Assembly (NCBI GenBank): GCA_045537495.1
Contig: JAZSPN010000062.1
Location: 1 to 16,223 of the forward strand
Length of the DNA: 16,223 nucleotides
Source of the DNA: UBA1425 sp045537495
GTDB taxonomy: Bacteria > Bacillota > Clostridia > Oscillospirales > Acutalibacteraceae
Reading direction: 5' to 3'
Shown here: positions 8,722-14,629 of the stretch, in pieces
Layout: each line of letters opens with the position of its first letter
Numbering within the stretch: position 1 is the first letter of the stretch
Position numbers and translations under genes: made by a program
Notes under the pieces: generated by a model
What the model saw: only the letters and a program-made list of their open reading frames with translations
Database searches by the model: none
Told to the model about the DNA's origin: nothing

Positions 8722-8740
8722 ATACTATATTTCATAGTAT
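8722..8740. promoter_or_regulatory. Palindrome at the nusB promoter start site
   Basis: ATACTAT (8722-8728) and ATAGTAT (8734-8740) form a perfect 7-base inverted repeat around a 5-base centre. It shares two bases with the -10 box and covers the predicted transcription start. It could be an operator for a dimeric repressor, or just an AT-rich chance palindrome. No T-run follows it on either strand, so it is not a terminator. Confidence 0.35.
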
Positions 8741-8767
8741 TATAACACATATAAATTAATTTCTCAA
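8739..8767 (-). promoter_or_regulatory. Sigma-A promoter for the nusB-to-recN operon
   Basis: On the minus strand TTGAGA (8762-8767) is followed after exactly 17 bases by TATAAT (8739-8744), with TG one base upstream of the -10 (extended -10). That is 11 of 12 consensus bases at ideal spacing. The -35 overlaps the spoIIIAH stop codon. The predicted start, near 8732, leaves a leader of about 60 bases before nusB. This makes the housekeeping operon independent of the sporulation operon upstream. Not experimentally shown. Confidence 0.8.
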
Positions 8768-9318
8768 CCATTCATCTCAATAATTGTAATATTTTCCGCA
8801 GAAAGTGCAGTTTTATTCACCGCAATTTCCGTAATTTGCAGCACCGTCGCACTGTCCGACGGCGTTTTTGCCATAATTATCTCCGCGCTGCTCTCCGACA
8901 ACAGCACAAGACACTCTATCCCCGTCTTTGCTCTGACGAGAGTTTCTATATCCGTTTCACAGGTTATACGCTCGGTAAGCTCCGTCAGTTTCTTCGTCGC
9001 CTCTATAACCGCCGTTTCCGACGATGCACTGTCGCTGACTATCTCACGAAGCATTTCCTCCGCTTCGTCGTGCGACTGTCTTCGAAGAAGCCTTTCCTTC
9101 ACGAATACATCCTCATTCTCCACCTCCGACGACAAAACATACTGTGCATCTCCGAGATTCTGCACCGCCCGTGCTTCACTCACCGCTTCTTCCGCCGTTT
9201 CAAGTGTCGCATTCGTCCCCGGCTTTGTGTAATACCAGTTTACAAATACCGCCGCGCTCAATGCCAACACAAGTGTTCCCGTTATAAGCTGTCTTTTTCT
9301 CAAAATCATTCGAGTCAT
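8764..9318 (-). CDS. spoIIIAH: Stage III sporulation protein AH
   Basis: Mother-cell membrane protein whose extracellular domain pairs with forespore SpoIIQ to zip the two membranes and form the A-Q channel. 184 residues: a short basic cytoplasmic tail (RKRQ), one membrane segment at about 11-27 (LITGTLVLALSAAVFV), then a charged ectodomain of the SpoIIIAG/AH ring-building (YscJ/FliF-like) type. The region around FVKERLLRRQSHDEAEEMLREI matches the helical part of AH. The reading frame is open back to 9432, but that part overlaps spoIIIAG and lacks family resemblance. The ATG at 9318 overlaps the spoIIIAG stop as ATGA. An ATG at 9309 is the alternative and has better spacing from AGAAGG. Last gene of the operon; no terminator follows. 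Confidence 0.88.
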   Translation of the reverse strand: MTRMILRKRQLITGTLVLALSAAVFVNWYYTKPGTNATLETAEEAVSEARAVQNLGDAQYVLSSEVENEDVFVKERLLRRQSHDEAEEMLREIVSDSASSETAVIEATKKLTELTERITCETDIETLVRAKTGIECLVLLSESSAEIIMAKTPSDSATVLQITEIAVNKTALSAENITIIEMNG

Positions 9319-9872
9319 TTCCCTTCTGTTTTCATTTTTACCACACTGACCTTCGCTGAGCTTACCGAGAGCACAGCCGTCACCGTTGTGATTATTCGCT
9401 GTCTGACCAATGCCGATTCCGCGCCGTGACATACCACTGCCACTCCCGATATCTCCGGGTATACCGTCTTTAACTCCAAGCCCTTTTCTTCGTTTCCGCT
9501 CTTTATTATCACGTACTCCTGACCGCTCTGCACTCTGTCCACGTCCCCGTCTTCGCTTTGCATATCCGAATTCCTCGCATACACGCTCTCTTCCCCGTTC
9601 TCCAGCGTCACCATAACCTTCGCCTCCCCCGCTCCGTCTATCGCCGATATAAGCTCCGCCAGTCTTTCCTCCATCTCCTTCTCATAGCTTTGCTGTGTGC
9701 GTTTATCGCTCGGCGTTTCCTTTTTTTCGCCCGACGGTATCCCCGATATTATCAGCACCGCCGTAAGTATCACGCTCACCGCCGTAAGAAGTGAAAGCTT
9801 TTTGTCCCGACGAAGCTTCTCAGTAAGCTTCGATATACTGAACATCTGCTCCGGTTTTTTCAAAAATCTCAT
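9315..9872 (-). CDS. spoIIIAG: Stage III sporulation protein AG
   Basis: Forms the large ring of the mother cell-forespore channel in the known family. 185 residues: a basic cytoplasmic segment (about 1-27), one membrane segment at 28-46 (SLLTAVSVILTAVLIISGI), then an ectodomain containing AELISAIDGAGEAKVMVTLE, typical of AG, and the conserved C-terminal PEISGVAVVCHGAES...VSVVKMK. The start at 9872 (GGGGGA upstream) makes a 53-base overlap with spoIIIAF in another frame. An in-frame ATG at 9845 would cut this to 26 bases but has a cramped ribosome site. The stop overlaps the spoIIIAH start. Confidence 0.88.
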   Translation of the reverse strand: MRFLKKPEQMFSISKLTEKLRRDKKLSLLTAVSVILTAVLIISGIPSGEKKETPSDKRTQQSYEKEMEERLAELISAIDGAGEAKVMVTLENGEESVYARNSDMQSEDGDVDRVQSGQEYVIIKSGNEEKGLELKTVYPEISGVAVVCHGAESALVRQRIITTVTAVLSVSSAKVSVVKMKTEGK

Positions 9873-10272
9873 TTTCTGTCCCCCGTGCCGAACTGTCTTT
9901 TATTCCGTATATTTTTACCGTTCTGACGGCTATCTCGTTTTCTTTCGTTATGTACGTTTCGATTTCCACCGACGAATAATCACAGCCGTCCCTTTCAAGG
10001 ATTTCTTCTACACTTTGCTTCACCGCCTTTCTTACGTTTTCTTCTATTATCCTCCCGGCTTCTTCGTAAACCTCACCGCTTTCCGCGAACACGGTGAGGT
10101 CCCCGCTTTTCCACCGTGTACCGAACGACAGACAGATGCTCACCAGCATGAACAGTGTCATTGCCGTTCTGACGCTCTTTCCCATGTTTCCGTCAGGTGC
10201 AAGCAGACAGACAATTCCGCCCGTTGCCGAGGTTATGCAGATGCCGAGTAAGATTTCATAAAGCGTGCTCAT
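9820..10272 (-). CDS. spoIIIAF: Stage III sporulation protein AF
   Basis: Membrane component of the SpoIIIA complex. 150 residues: two N-terminal membrane segments (about 6-24 and 34-50) joined by a short loop with the family's GKSVRTAMTLFML pattern, then a soluble C-terminal domain (VEIETYITKENEIAVRTVKIYG). It begins 1 base after the spoIIIAE TAG stop; GGAG is present about 11 bases before the ATG. Its C-terminal coding sequence overlaps the start of spoIIIAG. Identified by sequence pattern and position between AE and AG. Confidence 0.85.
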   Translation of the reverse strand: MSTLYEILLGICITSATGGIVCLLAPDGNMGKSVRTAMTLFMLVSICLSFGTRWKSGDLTVFAESGEVYEEAGRIIEENVRKAVKQSVEEILERDGCDYSSVEIETYITKENEIAVRTVKIYGIKDSSARGTENEIFEKTGADVQYIEAY

Positions 10273-10273
10273 T

Positions 10274-11353
10274 CTACGTCCCGCTCCTTACCGCAAGAAT
10301 TATCCCGATGCTGATTATGAACAGTACCGAAACAAAGACGACGCACATATTAAGTACGGTCAGTGCCGAAGAAAACGATTTCATGAGCGATGACAGTGAT
10401 GCCTGCCCCAGCACCGATGATATTATCCCTGCCGTTTTCAGTGCAAGTATCCACAGTGTAAGCTGACTTACCGACGGAAGAACACAGGCACACAGCGAAG
10501 CTATACCGAAAACCGCCGTGCCCGACTTCACAAGCGACAGACTTCCCACCACCGAGGAATAGGCTTCGGAAAGCTGTGATCCCACCACGGGAAGTGATCC
10601 GATAAGAAGCTTCGCACCCTTTGCCGTGAGTGAATCGGCACCGCCTGCAAGCACTCCTTTAAGTGAAAGGAACGCCGTAAAAAGAGTTGCCGATAAAGAA
10701 AAAACCCACAGCGCCGTCTTTTTCACAAAATCCGATATCTCCGACAGTTTCAGCGACGGGCTTAACGAATCAAGAATTCCTATACCCATAATCAGTCCGC
10801 AACAAGGCGACATAAAGCCTTTTGCCAGTGAAGATACCGTCTGTGAAGCCGCGAACACAGCACTCTGCCAAAAAACCGACATAAGCGCTCCTCCCGATGC
10901 TGCAACCGCCGCTGCAAGCACGGGTATCAGTGCAGTCATGAACGCACCCGCCGTACTGACGGCAGTTACCGCCGTACTGACGGCATCTGCCATATGCGGT
11001 ATGCAGACCGTGACACTGAACAAGCCTCCGACCGTCCCGTAAAGCGTTTTGTTTTTTTCCGAAAACGAAGCCGACGATCCGAAAAGCGACAGTATCAGCG
11101 CAACCGCACCCGAGAGAACAAGAAATCTGAGCGGTTCTTTGAGATTTCCCTTGAAAACTCCGAAAACCGTTTCGAAAAGGTCGTTTGCCGTTACGTCAAA
11201 CAATCCCGCAAAGTCACCCGACTCGATTCCCATATCGGACAGAATCCTCACGGTATCGGTCCGAAGAGCGTCCGTCAGGTCCTCCGCATACGCTGTCAGT
11301 GTCATCAAAGACATCATACCAGGTGCCGTTATCAGCTTTATTAATCCCTTCAC
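10274..11353 (-). CDS. spoIIIAE: Stage III sporulation protein AE
   Basis: Polytopic membrane protein of the SpoIIIA channel, proposed to be its permease-like part. I prefer the GTG at 11353, giving 359 residues. GGAG at 11363-11366 is 9 bases away, the start forms a 4-base GTGA overlap with the spoIIIAD stop like its neighbours, and the product begins with a good signal peptide (KGLIKLITAPGMMSLMTLTAYA, cleavage after AYA at about residue 22). The ATG at 11368 has no ribosome site. Multiple hydrophobic segments follow (about residues 75-95, 105-125, 130-165, 180-195, 208-232, 268-300, 325-350). Typical phrases are MSPCCGLIMGIGILDSLSP and KGVLAGGADSL...LIGSLPVVG. Confidence 0.92.
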   Translation of the reverse strand: MKGLIKLITAPGMMSLMTLTAYAEDLTDALRTDTVRILSDMGIESGDFAGLFDVTANDLFETVFGVFKGNLKEPLRFLVLSGAVALILSLFGSSASFSEKNKTLYGTVGGLFSVTVCIPHMADAVSTAVTAVSTAGAFMTALIPVLAAAVAASGGALMSVFWQSAVFAASQTVSSLAKGFMSPCCGLIMGIGILDSLSPSLKLSEISDFVKKTALWVFSLSATLFTAFLSLKGVLAGGADSLTAKGAKLLIGSLPVVGSQLSEAYSSVVGSLSLVKSGTAVFGIASLCACVLPSVSQLTLWILALKTAGIISSVLGQASLSSLMKSFSSALTVLNMCVVFVSVLFIISIGIILAVRSGT

Positions 11354-11736
11354 TTTATCAGACTCCATGCAAAATTAAAAACTGTTCTTATCATCGGCAT
11401 ACACATCGACAGAGCTATAAGCCTGCCCGAAAGCTCAACTGCCGCCGAAAGTGATGTCATTCCGTAATCCTTGCAGAATGACGATGTTATTTCCGCTACG
11501 GTGCAAACGCACAAAACTCCCGTAAGAAGCTTCAGATACTGCAAATTCACTCCGAAGCCGTCGGATATGTCGACTAATTCGGTTATAAGACCTCTCGTCA
11601 CGCTCAGTGAGTACGCTATGACGGCAACCACCGCTCCCGTCTGTACCGCAAGGGAAAATTCGGGTTTTTCTTTTTTCAGCACCGTGACGAGAAACACCGC
11701 TACCAAAGTGAATGCCGATATTTTCAGTATTATCAA
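11350..11736 (-). CDS. spoIIIAD: Stage III sporulation protein AD
   Basis: Small polytopic membrane protein of the SpoIIIA complex. 128 residues with about four hydrophobic stretches (1-20, 28-46, 66-82, 98-122), KKEKPEFSLAVQTGA at about 21-35 and SAAVELSGRLIALSMCMPMI near the C-terminus, all typical of AD. The only sensible start is TTG at 11736, which overlaps the spoIIIAC stop as TTGA. There is no good Shine-Dalgarno, so expression probably depends on translational coupling. The stop overlaps the spoIIIAE start. Confidence 0.9.
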   Translation of the reverse strand: MIILKISAFTLVAVFLVTVLKKEKPEFSLAVQTGAVVAVIAYSLSVTRGLITELVDISDGFGVNLQYLKLLTGVLCVCTVAEITSSFCKDYGMTSLSAAVELSGRLIALSMCMPMIRTVFNFAWSLIK

Positions 11737-11927
11737 AGTCCGAACACCGACCTTACGGTGTTGTACAGTGATTGAAGCTTCGGTATCAGCATCATCGCCA
11801 CAACAATTATTCCTGCCACCGCCGTCAGCATGGCATAGTCATCTCGCCCCGACTTCGACAACACCTGATTCAGCACAGCCACGGTTATTCCGACTGCGGC
11901 AATTTTAAATACAAATGTAATATCCAT
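11733..11927 (-). CDS. spoIIIAC: Stage III sporulation protein AC
   Basis: 64-residue membrane protein, the usual length, with two membrane segments (about 5-21 and 32-49). The phrase VLNQVLSKSGRDDYAMLTAVAG (Lys/Gly/Asp loop between the helices) is characteristic. AAGGA lies 8 bases before the ATG and overlaps the spoIIIAB stop codon. AC and AD are thought to work together in the channel. Confidence 0.93.
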   Translation of the reverse strand: MDITFVFKIAAVGITVAVLNQVLSKSGRDDYAMLTAVAGIIVVAMMLIPKLQSLYNTVRSVFGL

Positions 11928-11938
11928 TCTTACCGTCC

Positions 11939-12436
11939 TTAAAGAATAATGATTCCCAGCAATATCCCTATTGCAGAAAACAAGCTCATGTACATCTTGC
12001 TGTCAGAGCGCGTTTCTTCCTCTGTTTCTTTTACACGCCGTTCTATCTGTATTTCGTAAAGCTCCATTACTCCCGAAATCTCCGTCGTATTTGCAGAAGA
12101 AAGTGCCTCTCCGAATGACCTGAGAAGCTCCGCATCCTGCTTTTTGAGTTCGGTATTTCTTACCGCTTCCGACCACGCTTTCGGAAAATCGGTTCCGCTT
12201 TCGCATCTTTCCGCACATTCTTTCAAAAACCTCAGCTCCGACAACGCTTCACAGCGCGACAACACCTCCACCGTCCTGTAAAGCGGTTCGTGCAGATATT
12301 GAGTTCTCGGTTTCAAAAGCTTCATAAAAAGCTGTATCTCTCTCATCCGCTTTGCACGTTTCTTCATACTTCCGCTTTTTATGTATCCCGCCGAAAACAT
12401 CGTGAAAGCCACTGCAAGCGCAAAAAACACCTTCAT
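11939..12436 (-). CDS. spoIIIAB: Stage III sporulation protein AB
   Basis: Membrane protein with a T2SS GspF-like helical domain, predicted to couple the AA ATPase to the membrane parts. 165 residues: one membrane segment at each end (about 2-18 and 148-165) and a helical cytoplasmic-type middle (REIQLFMKLLKPRTQYLHEPL at about 32-52; KKQDAELLRSFGEALSSANT at about 97-116). The ATG overlaps the spoIIIAA stop as ATGA. Confidence 0.9.
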   Translation of the reverse strand: MKVFFALAVAFTMFSAGYIKSGSMKKRAKRMREIQLFMKLLKPRTQYLHEPLYRTVEVLSRCEALSELRFLKECAERCESGTDFPKAWSEAVRNTELKKQDAELLRSFGEALSSANTTEISGVMELYEIQIERRVKETEEETRSDSKMYMSLFSAIGILLGIIIL

Positions 12437-13356
12437 TTTATCAGTTCTTCCGTTTTATATATTTTCTCGACTTCACACGGTTTTTTTCCGCTGAGCATCA
12501 CCGTATACGTAAACTGTCCCGTTTCCGCCGTTTCTTTGAAAATTTTTCTCTTCATAAGATCTCCTGCGTCCTTCGCGTGCAACGAAAGCGTAAACTCCGT
12601 TCCGACGGAGAAGCCCTCCGATACGGCTCTCGCCTCCTCGAGTGTGCCTATCTCATCACATATAATCATCTGCGGCGACATGGAACGTATTGCCCTGATT
12701 ATTCCGTCCGCCTTTCCTATCCCCGAATATATGTCACAATACGGCAAACAGCCGTTCGGCGATATCTCTCTTCTGCTGTCTATAACCGCCACCTTGCAAT
12801 ATTCCGTAAAAGCACCCTCCGATAAGACTCTTCCGATATCGCGAAGCACCGTCGTTTTTCCGCTGACGGGAGGTCCCGCAACTATAATACTGCAAAGACC
12901 TTTTTCAAAAACGTGTCTGCATATTCCGTCGGCAGCTCCTTTGAATTCTCTTGCTATGCGAAGATTCAGCGACGTGATTTTCGTATAGCCCTTCACCGTT
13001 CCGTCACTGCCCTGCGATACTCTTCCGCATATTCCGGCCCGGTGTCCTCCCGCCGTCGTCACAAATCCTTCCGCAATATCTCTTTCGAAGCTGTGCACCG
13101 AATACTCGCATACTCTCAGAAACGTTTCCTCGACGTCGGCATCTGACGCCGTAATCACTCTGTCGGAATAAACCGACGTCGTTCTTCCGTTCCCCGTAAG
13201 AAATTCGATTCCTTTTCTTCCCGCAAGCATTATCGGGGCTTCTTTGCGAAGACGTATTTCATAGATTTCCGACTTCTTTTCTTTCGGAAGCCGAAACAGT
13301 ATATTTCGGATGTCTTCCGATACACTTTTTATCGCATCGTCAAATCTTTCACTCAT
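12433..13356 (-). CDS. spoIIIAA: Stage III sporulation protein AA (secretion-type ATPase)
   Basis: Cytoplasmic AAA/VirB11-GspE-like ATPase of the mother cell, essential for engulfed-forespore maintenance in the known family. 307 residues from the ATG at 13356. Walker A is GPPVSGKTTVLRD (161-173), Walker B is QMIICDEIG (229-237, with Asp234-Glu235), and AGGHRAGICGR (102-112) is the usual N-domain motif. The frame stays open to 13443, but the extra 29 residues are basic, unlike the family, and lack a ribosome site, whereas GGGAGG at 13364-13369 is 7 bases before the chosen ATG. First gene of the spoIIIA operon, expected to be controlled by sigma-E. Confidence 0.94.
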   Translation of the reverse strand: MSERFDDAIKSVSEDIRNILFRLPKEKKSEIYEIRLRKEAPIMLAGRKGIEFLTGNGRTTSVYSDRVITASDADVEETFLRVCEYSVHSFERDIAEGFVTTAGGHRAGICGRVSQGSDGTVKGYTKITSLNLRIAREFKGAADGICRHVFEKGLCSIIVAGPPVSGKTTVLRDIGRVLSEGAFTEYCKVAVIDSRREISPNGCLPYCDIYSGIGKADGIIRAIRSMSPQMIICDEIGTLEEARAVSEGFSVGTEFTLSLHAKDAGDLMKRKIFKETAETGQFTYTVMLSGKKPCEVEKIYKTEELIK

Positions 13357-13363
13357 TCCGATA

Positions 13364-13369
13364 CCTCCC
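13364..13369 (-). promoter_or_regulatory. Ribosome binding site that fixes the spoIIIAA start
   Basis: GGGAGG on the minus strand, 7 bases before the ATG at 13356. It is the best Shine-Dalgarno in the region and argues against the longer open frame starting at 13443. Confidence 0.85.
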
Positions 13370-13382
13370 GACGGCTTACTAA

Positions 13383-13410
13383 ATCTTATGCGCCTTGTCC
13401 CGTAATAGAA
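13383..13410 (-). promoter_or_regulatory. Possible sigma-E promoter of the spoIIIA operon
   Basis: The spoIIIA operon is transcribed by sigma-E in characterised spore formers. On the minus strand CATAAGAT (13383-13390) matches 6 of 8 bases of the sigma-E -10 CATACAAT, and TTCTATT (13404-13410), 13 bases upstream, loosely matches the -35. It would give a leader of about 20 bases to the strong spoIIIAA ribosome site. A second weak candidate, CATAAAAA, lies around 13469-13476. Both are tentative. Confidence 0.35.
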
Positions 13411-13453
13411 CTTTTTTGCAAAAAAGACTTTGTTCTTTCGCATACGGTAATCA

Positions 13454-13482
13454 TTGACATAAGCGTTTTTTTATGTCATAAT
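13454..13482 (+). promoter_or_regulatory. Sigma-A promoter of the deacetylase gene
   Basis: TTGACA (13454-13459) and CATAAT (13477-13482) are separated by exactly 17 bases, with TG one base upstream of the -10 (extended -10). That is 11 of 12 consensus bases. The predicted start near 13489 leaves a leader of about 24 bases. The promoter is vegetative in type, so this gene is probably not part of the sigma-E regulon of its divergent neighbour. Confidence 0.75.
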
Positions 13483-13485
13483 GAC
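13455..13485. promoter_or_regulatory. Inverted repeats over the deacetylase promoter (candidate operator)
   Basis: TGACATAA (13455-13462) and TTATGTCA (13471-13478) are perfect 8-base inverted arms around an 8-base spacer, one arm on the -35 and the other on the -10. The right arm is shared with a second palindrome, GTCATAATGAC (13475-13485). The repeated half-site is TGTCA/TGACA. The arrangement suits a dimeric repressor that blocks polymerase, but no regulator gene is adjacent. Because it lies upstream of the predicted start it would not be transcribed as a hairpin. Confidence 0.5.
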
Positions 13486-13499
13486 TTTATTATTGCATT

Positions 13500-13504
13500 A
13501 GGAG
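13500..13504 (+). promoter_or_regulatory. Ribosome binding site of the deacetylase gene
   Basis: AGGAG lies 8 bases before the ATG at 13513 and 5 bases before the GTG at 13510, favouring the ATG. Confidence 0.75.
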
Positions 13505-13512
13505 TTTTTGTG

Positions 13513-14520
13513 ATGGCCGTTCCTAAAACCTACGACAGAGATCAGGTTGCCTCGGTGCTTAAAAACATCGAAAAGGTTTACCGCACAAGCCTCGATTCAA
13601 CCGAAAAAAAATATACCTCCCTGCTCGCCTCACGCGACAAGGAAATCGCCGTACTCTCCGAAGAGAACGGTGAGCTTAAATCGGCTCTGTCCGAAGTGTC
13701 CGCTCTTCTGAATCTTTACAAATTGCAGACCAACTCGAAGCTTTCCTCTCTCAAAGAAGAGAATGCACGCCTGTCCCACGTCATTTCCGCCTACGAAAAG
13801 CTTCTGAGAGGAGATAACAAGGTTATGTTCAACGGAAAAATGAAAGCGGTAACCTTCAGCTACGATGACGGTGTCACTCAGGACCGACGACTTATCAGGC
13901 TTCTCGACAAATACGGACTCAAATGCACCTTCAACATAAGCTCCGGTCTTTTCAGCCATGCGTCACCCATCGTCGTTAACGGCGTAACGGTGCCTCATGT
14001 GCGTTTCCCGAAGGAGGAAATCAAATCGCTCTACGAAGGACACGAGGTGGCCGTTCACGGTATTACTCACCCCTGCCTCAAAAATCTCACCGACGAGGAG
14101 ATTATTCACGAGGTAGAGGATGACAGAATCGCCCTCTCCGAAATAGTCGGCTACGACGTCGTCGGTATGGCGTACCCCTTCGGCACGGGAAGCATGAACG
14201 ACCACGTCGCCGACCTCATTGCAAAGAATACGGGTGTCAGATATTCGCGTACAACGACCTCCACTCACGCCTTTGAGCCTCAGACGGAGCTTCTCAAATT
14301 CAACCCGACAATTCATCAGCACGGCGAAATGGACAGAATGTTTGAGCTTGCAAAGGAATTCGTCGAAATGAAACCCGATTCACCGAAAATCTTTTACATC
14401 TGGGGGCACTCCTACGAAATCGATGCCCGCGATGACTGGGACAGACTCGAAGAATTCTTTGCGCTTATAAGCGGTCACGACGACATTTTCTACGGAACGA
14501 ACAAAGACGTTCTGCTTTAA
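13513..14520 (+). CDS. Polysaccharide deacetylase (NodB domain) with N-terminal coiled coil
   Basis: Carbohydrate esterase family 4-like protein, 335 residues. The NodB domain (about 105-335) has TFSYDDG (114-120, catalytic/metal Asp118-Asp119), HGITH (182-186, metal ligands His182 and His186), AYPFG (220-224) and a late His299 (YIWGHS), so all metal residues are present. Residues 12-100 are strongly helical and heptad-like (LASRDKEIAVLSEENGELK), a predicted coiled coil. There is no signal peptide or membrane segment, which is unusual for an enzyme class that normally acts on peptidoglycan, chitin or other surface glycans. ATG 13513 is preferred over the adjacent GTG 13510 because AGGAG (13500-13504) is 8 bases away. 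It is monocistronic: own promoter before, terminator after. The NodB part resembles a family common in gut Firmicutes; substrate unknown. Confidence 0.85.
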   Translation: MAVPKTYDRDQVASVLKNIEKVYRTSLDSTEKKYTSLLASRDKEIAVLSEENGELKSALSEVSALLNLYKLQTNSKLSSLKEENARLSHVISAYEKLLRGDNKVMFNGKMKAVTFSYDDGVTQDRRLIRLLDKYGLKCTFNISSGLFSHASPIVVNGVTVPHVRFPKEEIKSLYEGHEVAVHGITHPCLKNLTDEEIIHEVEDDRIALSEIVGYDVVGMAYPFGTGSMNDHVADLIAKNTGVRYSRTTTSTHAFEPQTELLKFNPTIHQHGEMDRMFELAKEFVEMKPDSPKIFYIWGHSYEIDARDDWDRLEEFFALISGHDDIFYGTNKDVLL

Positions 14521-14526
14521 AATCCG

Positions 14527-14555
14527 AGGAAACCCGATTTCGGGTTTCCTTTTTA
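14527..14555 (+). terminator. Rho-independent terminator after the deacetylase gene
   Basis: AGGAAACCCGA (14527-14537) pairs with TCGGGTTTCCT (14540-14550) over up to 11 bases with a very short centre, followed by a run of T to 14554. It begins 6 bases after the TAA stop and separates the deacetylase from the phosphoesterase genes. Confidence 0.9.
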
Positions 14556-14569
14556 ATTTATGTTTTATG

Positions 14570-14598
14570 TTGCAATATTCCGTAAAATATGGTATTCT
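14570..14598 (+). promoter_or_regulatory. Probable promoter of the first phosphoesterase gene
   Basis: TTGCAA (14570-14575) and TATTCT (14593-14598) are 17 bases apart with TG one base before the -10. The boxes are only moderate (4 of 6 bases each), but this is the best candidate between the preceding terminator and the ATG at 14630. Confidence 0.5.
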
Positions 14599-14610
14599 GT
14601 TTTTACAGAA
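14595..14610. promoter_or_regulatory. Palindrome at the phosphoesterase transcription start
   Basis: TTCTGT (14595-14600) and ACAGAA (14605-14610) form a perfect inverted repeat around TTTT. It overlaps the predicted -10 and start site and lies 7 bases before the AGGAGG ribosome site. It could be an operator or a short 5' hairpin on the mRNA; a terminator is unlikely because no T-run follows. Confidence 0.4.
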
Positions 14611-14616
14611 ATTATT

Positions 14617-14622
14617 AGGAGG
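14617..14622 (+). promoter_or_regulatory. Consensus ribosome binding site of the first phosphoesterase
   Basis: Perfect AGGAGG with 7-base spacing to the ATG at 14630. It rules out the longer open frame from 14567, which begins between the predicted promoter and the terminator. Confidence 0.9.
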
Positions 14623-14629
14623 CTATATA

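Larger units (their letters stand above)
13357..13512. other. Divergent control region between spoIIIAA and the deacetylase gene
   Basis: This is the largest gene-free stretch in the window (156 bases) and is AT-rich compared with its surroundings. It holds the leftward start region of spoIIIA and a rightward sigma-A promoter with overlapping inverted repeats, listed separately. I see no riboswitch-like fold and no small ORF with a ribosome site. Confidence 0.7.

Noticed and set aside
8836..9429. 197-codon plus-strand open frame opposite spoIIIAH/AG
   Set aside because: Arg/Cys/His-rich translation without any motif, opposite genuine sporulation genes; shadow of their codon usage.
9319..9432. 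Upstream extension of spoIIIAH
   Set aside because: The 38 extra residues overlap the C-terminal coding region of spoIIIAG, lack family similarity and would put a polar stretch before the membrane anchor.
13357..13443. 29-residue N-terminal extension of SpoIIIAA
   Set aside because: A GGGAGG ribosome site sits inside it at ideal distance from the ATG at 13356, and the extension is a basic stretch not seen in the family.
13455..13478. The inverted repeat as a terminator or riboswitch stem
   Set aside because: It is AT-rich, lies upstream of the predicted start in the rightward direction and has no suitable T-run; an operator is more plausible.
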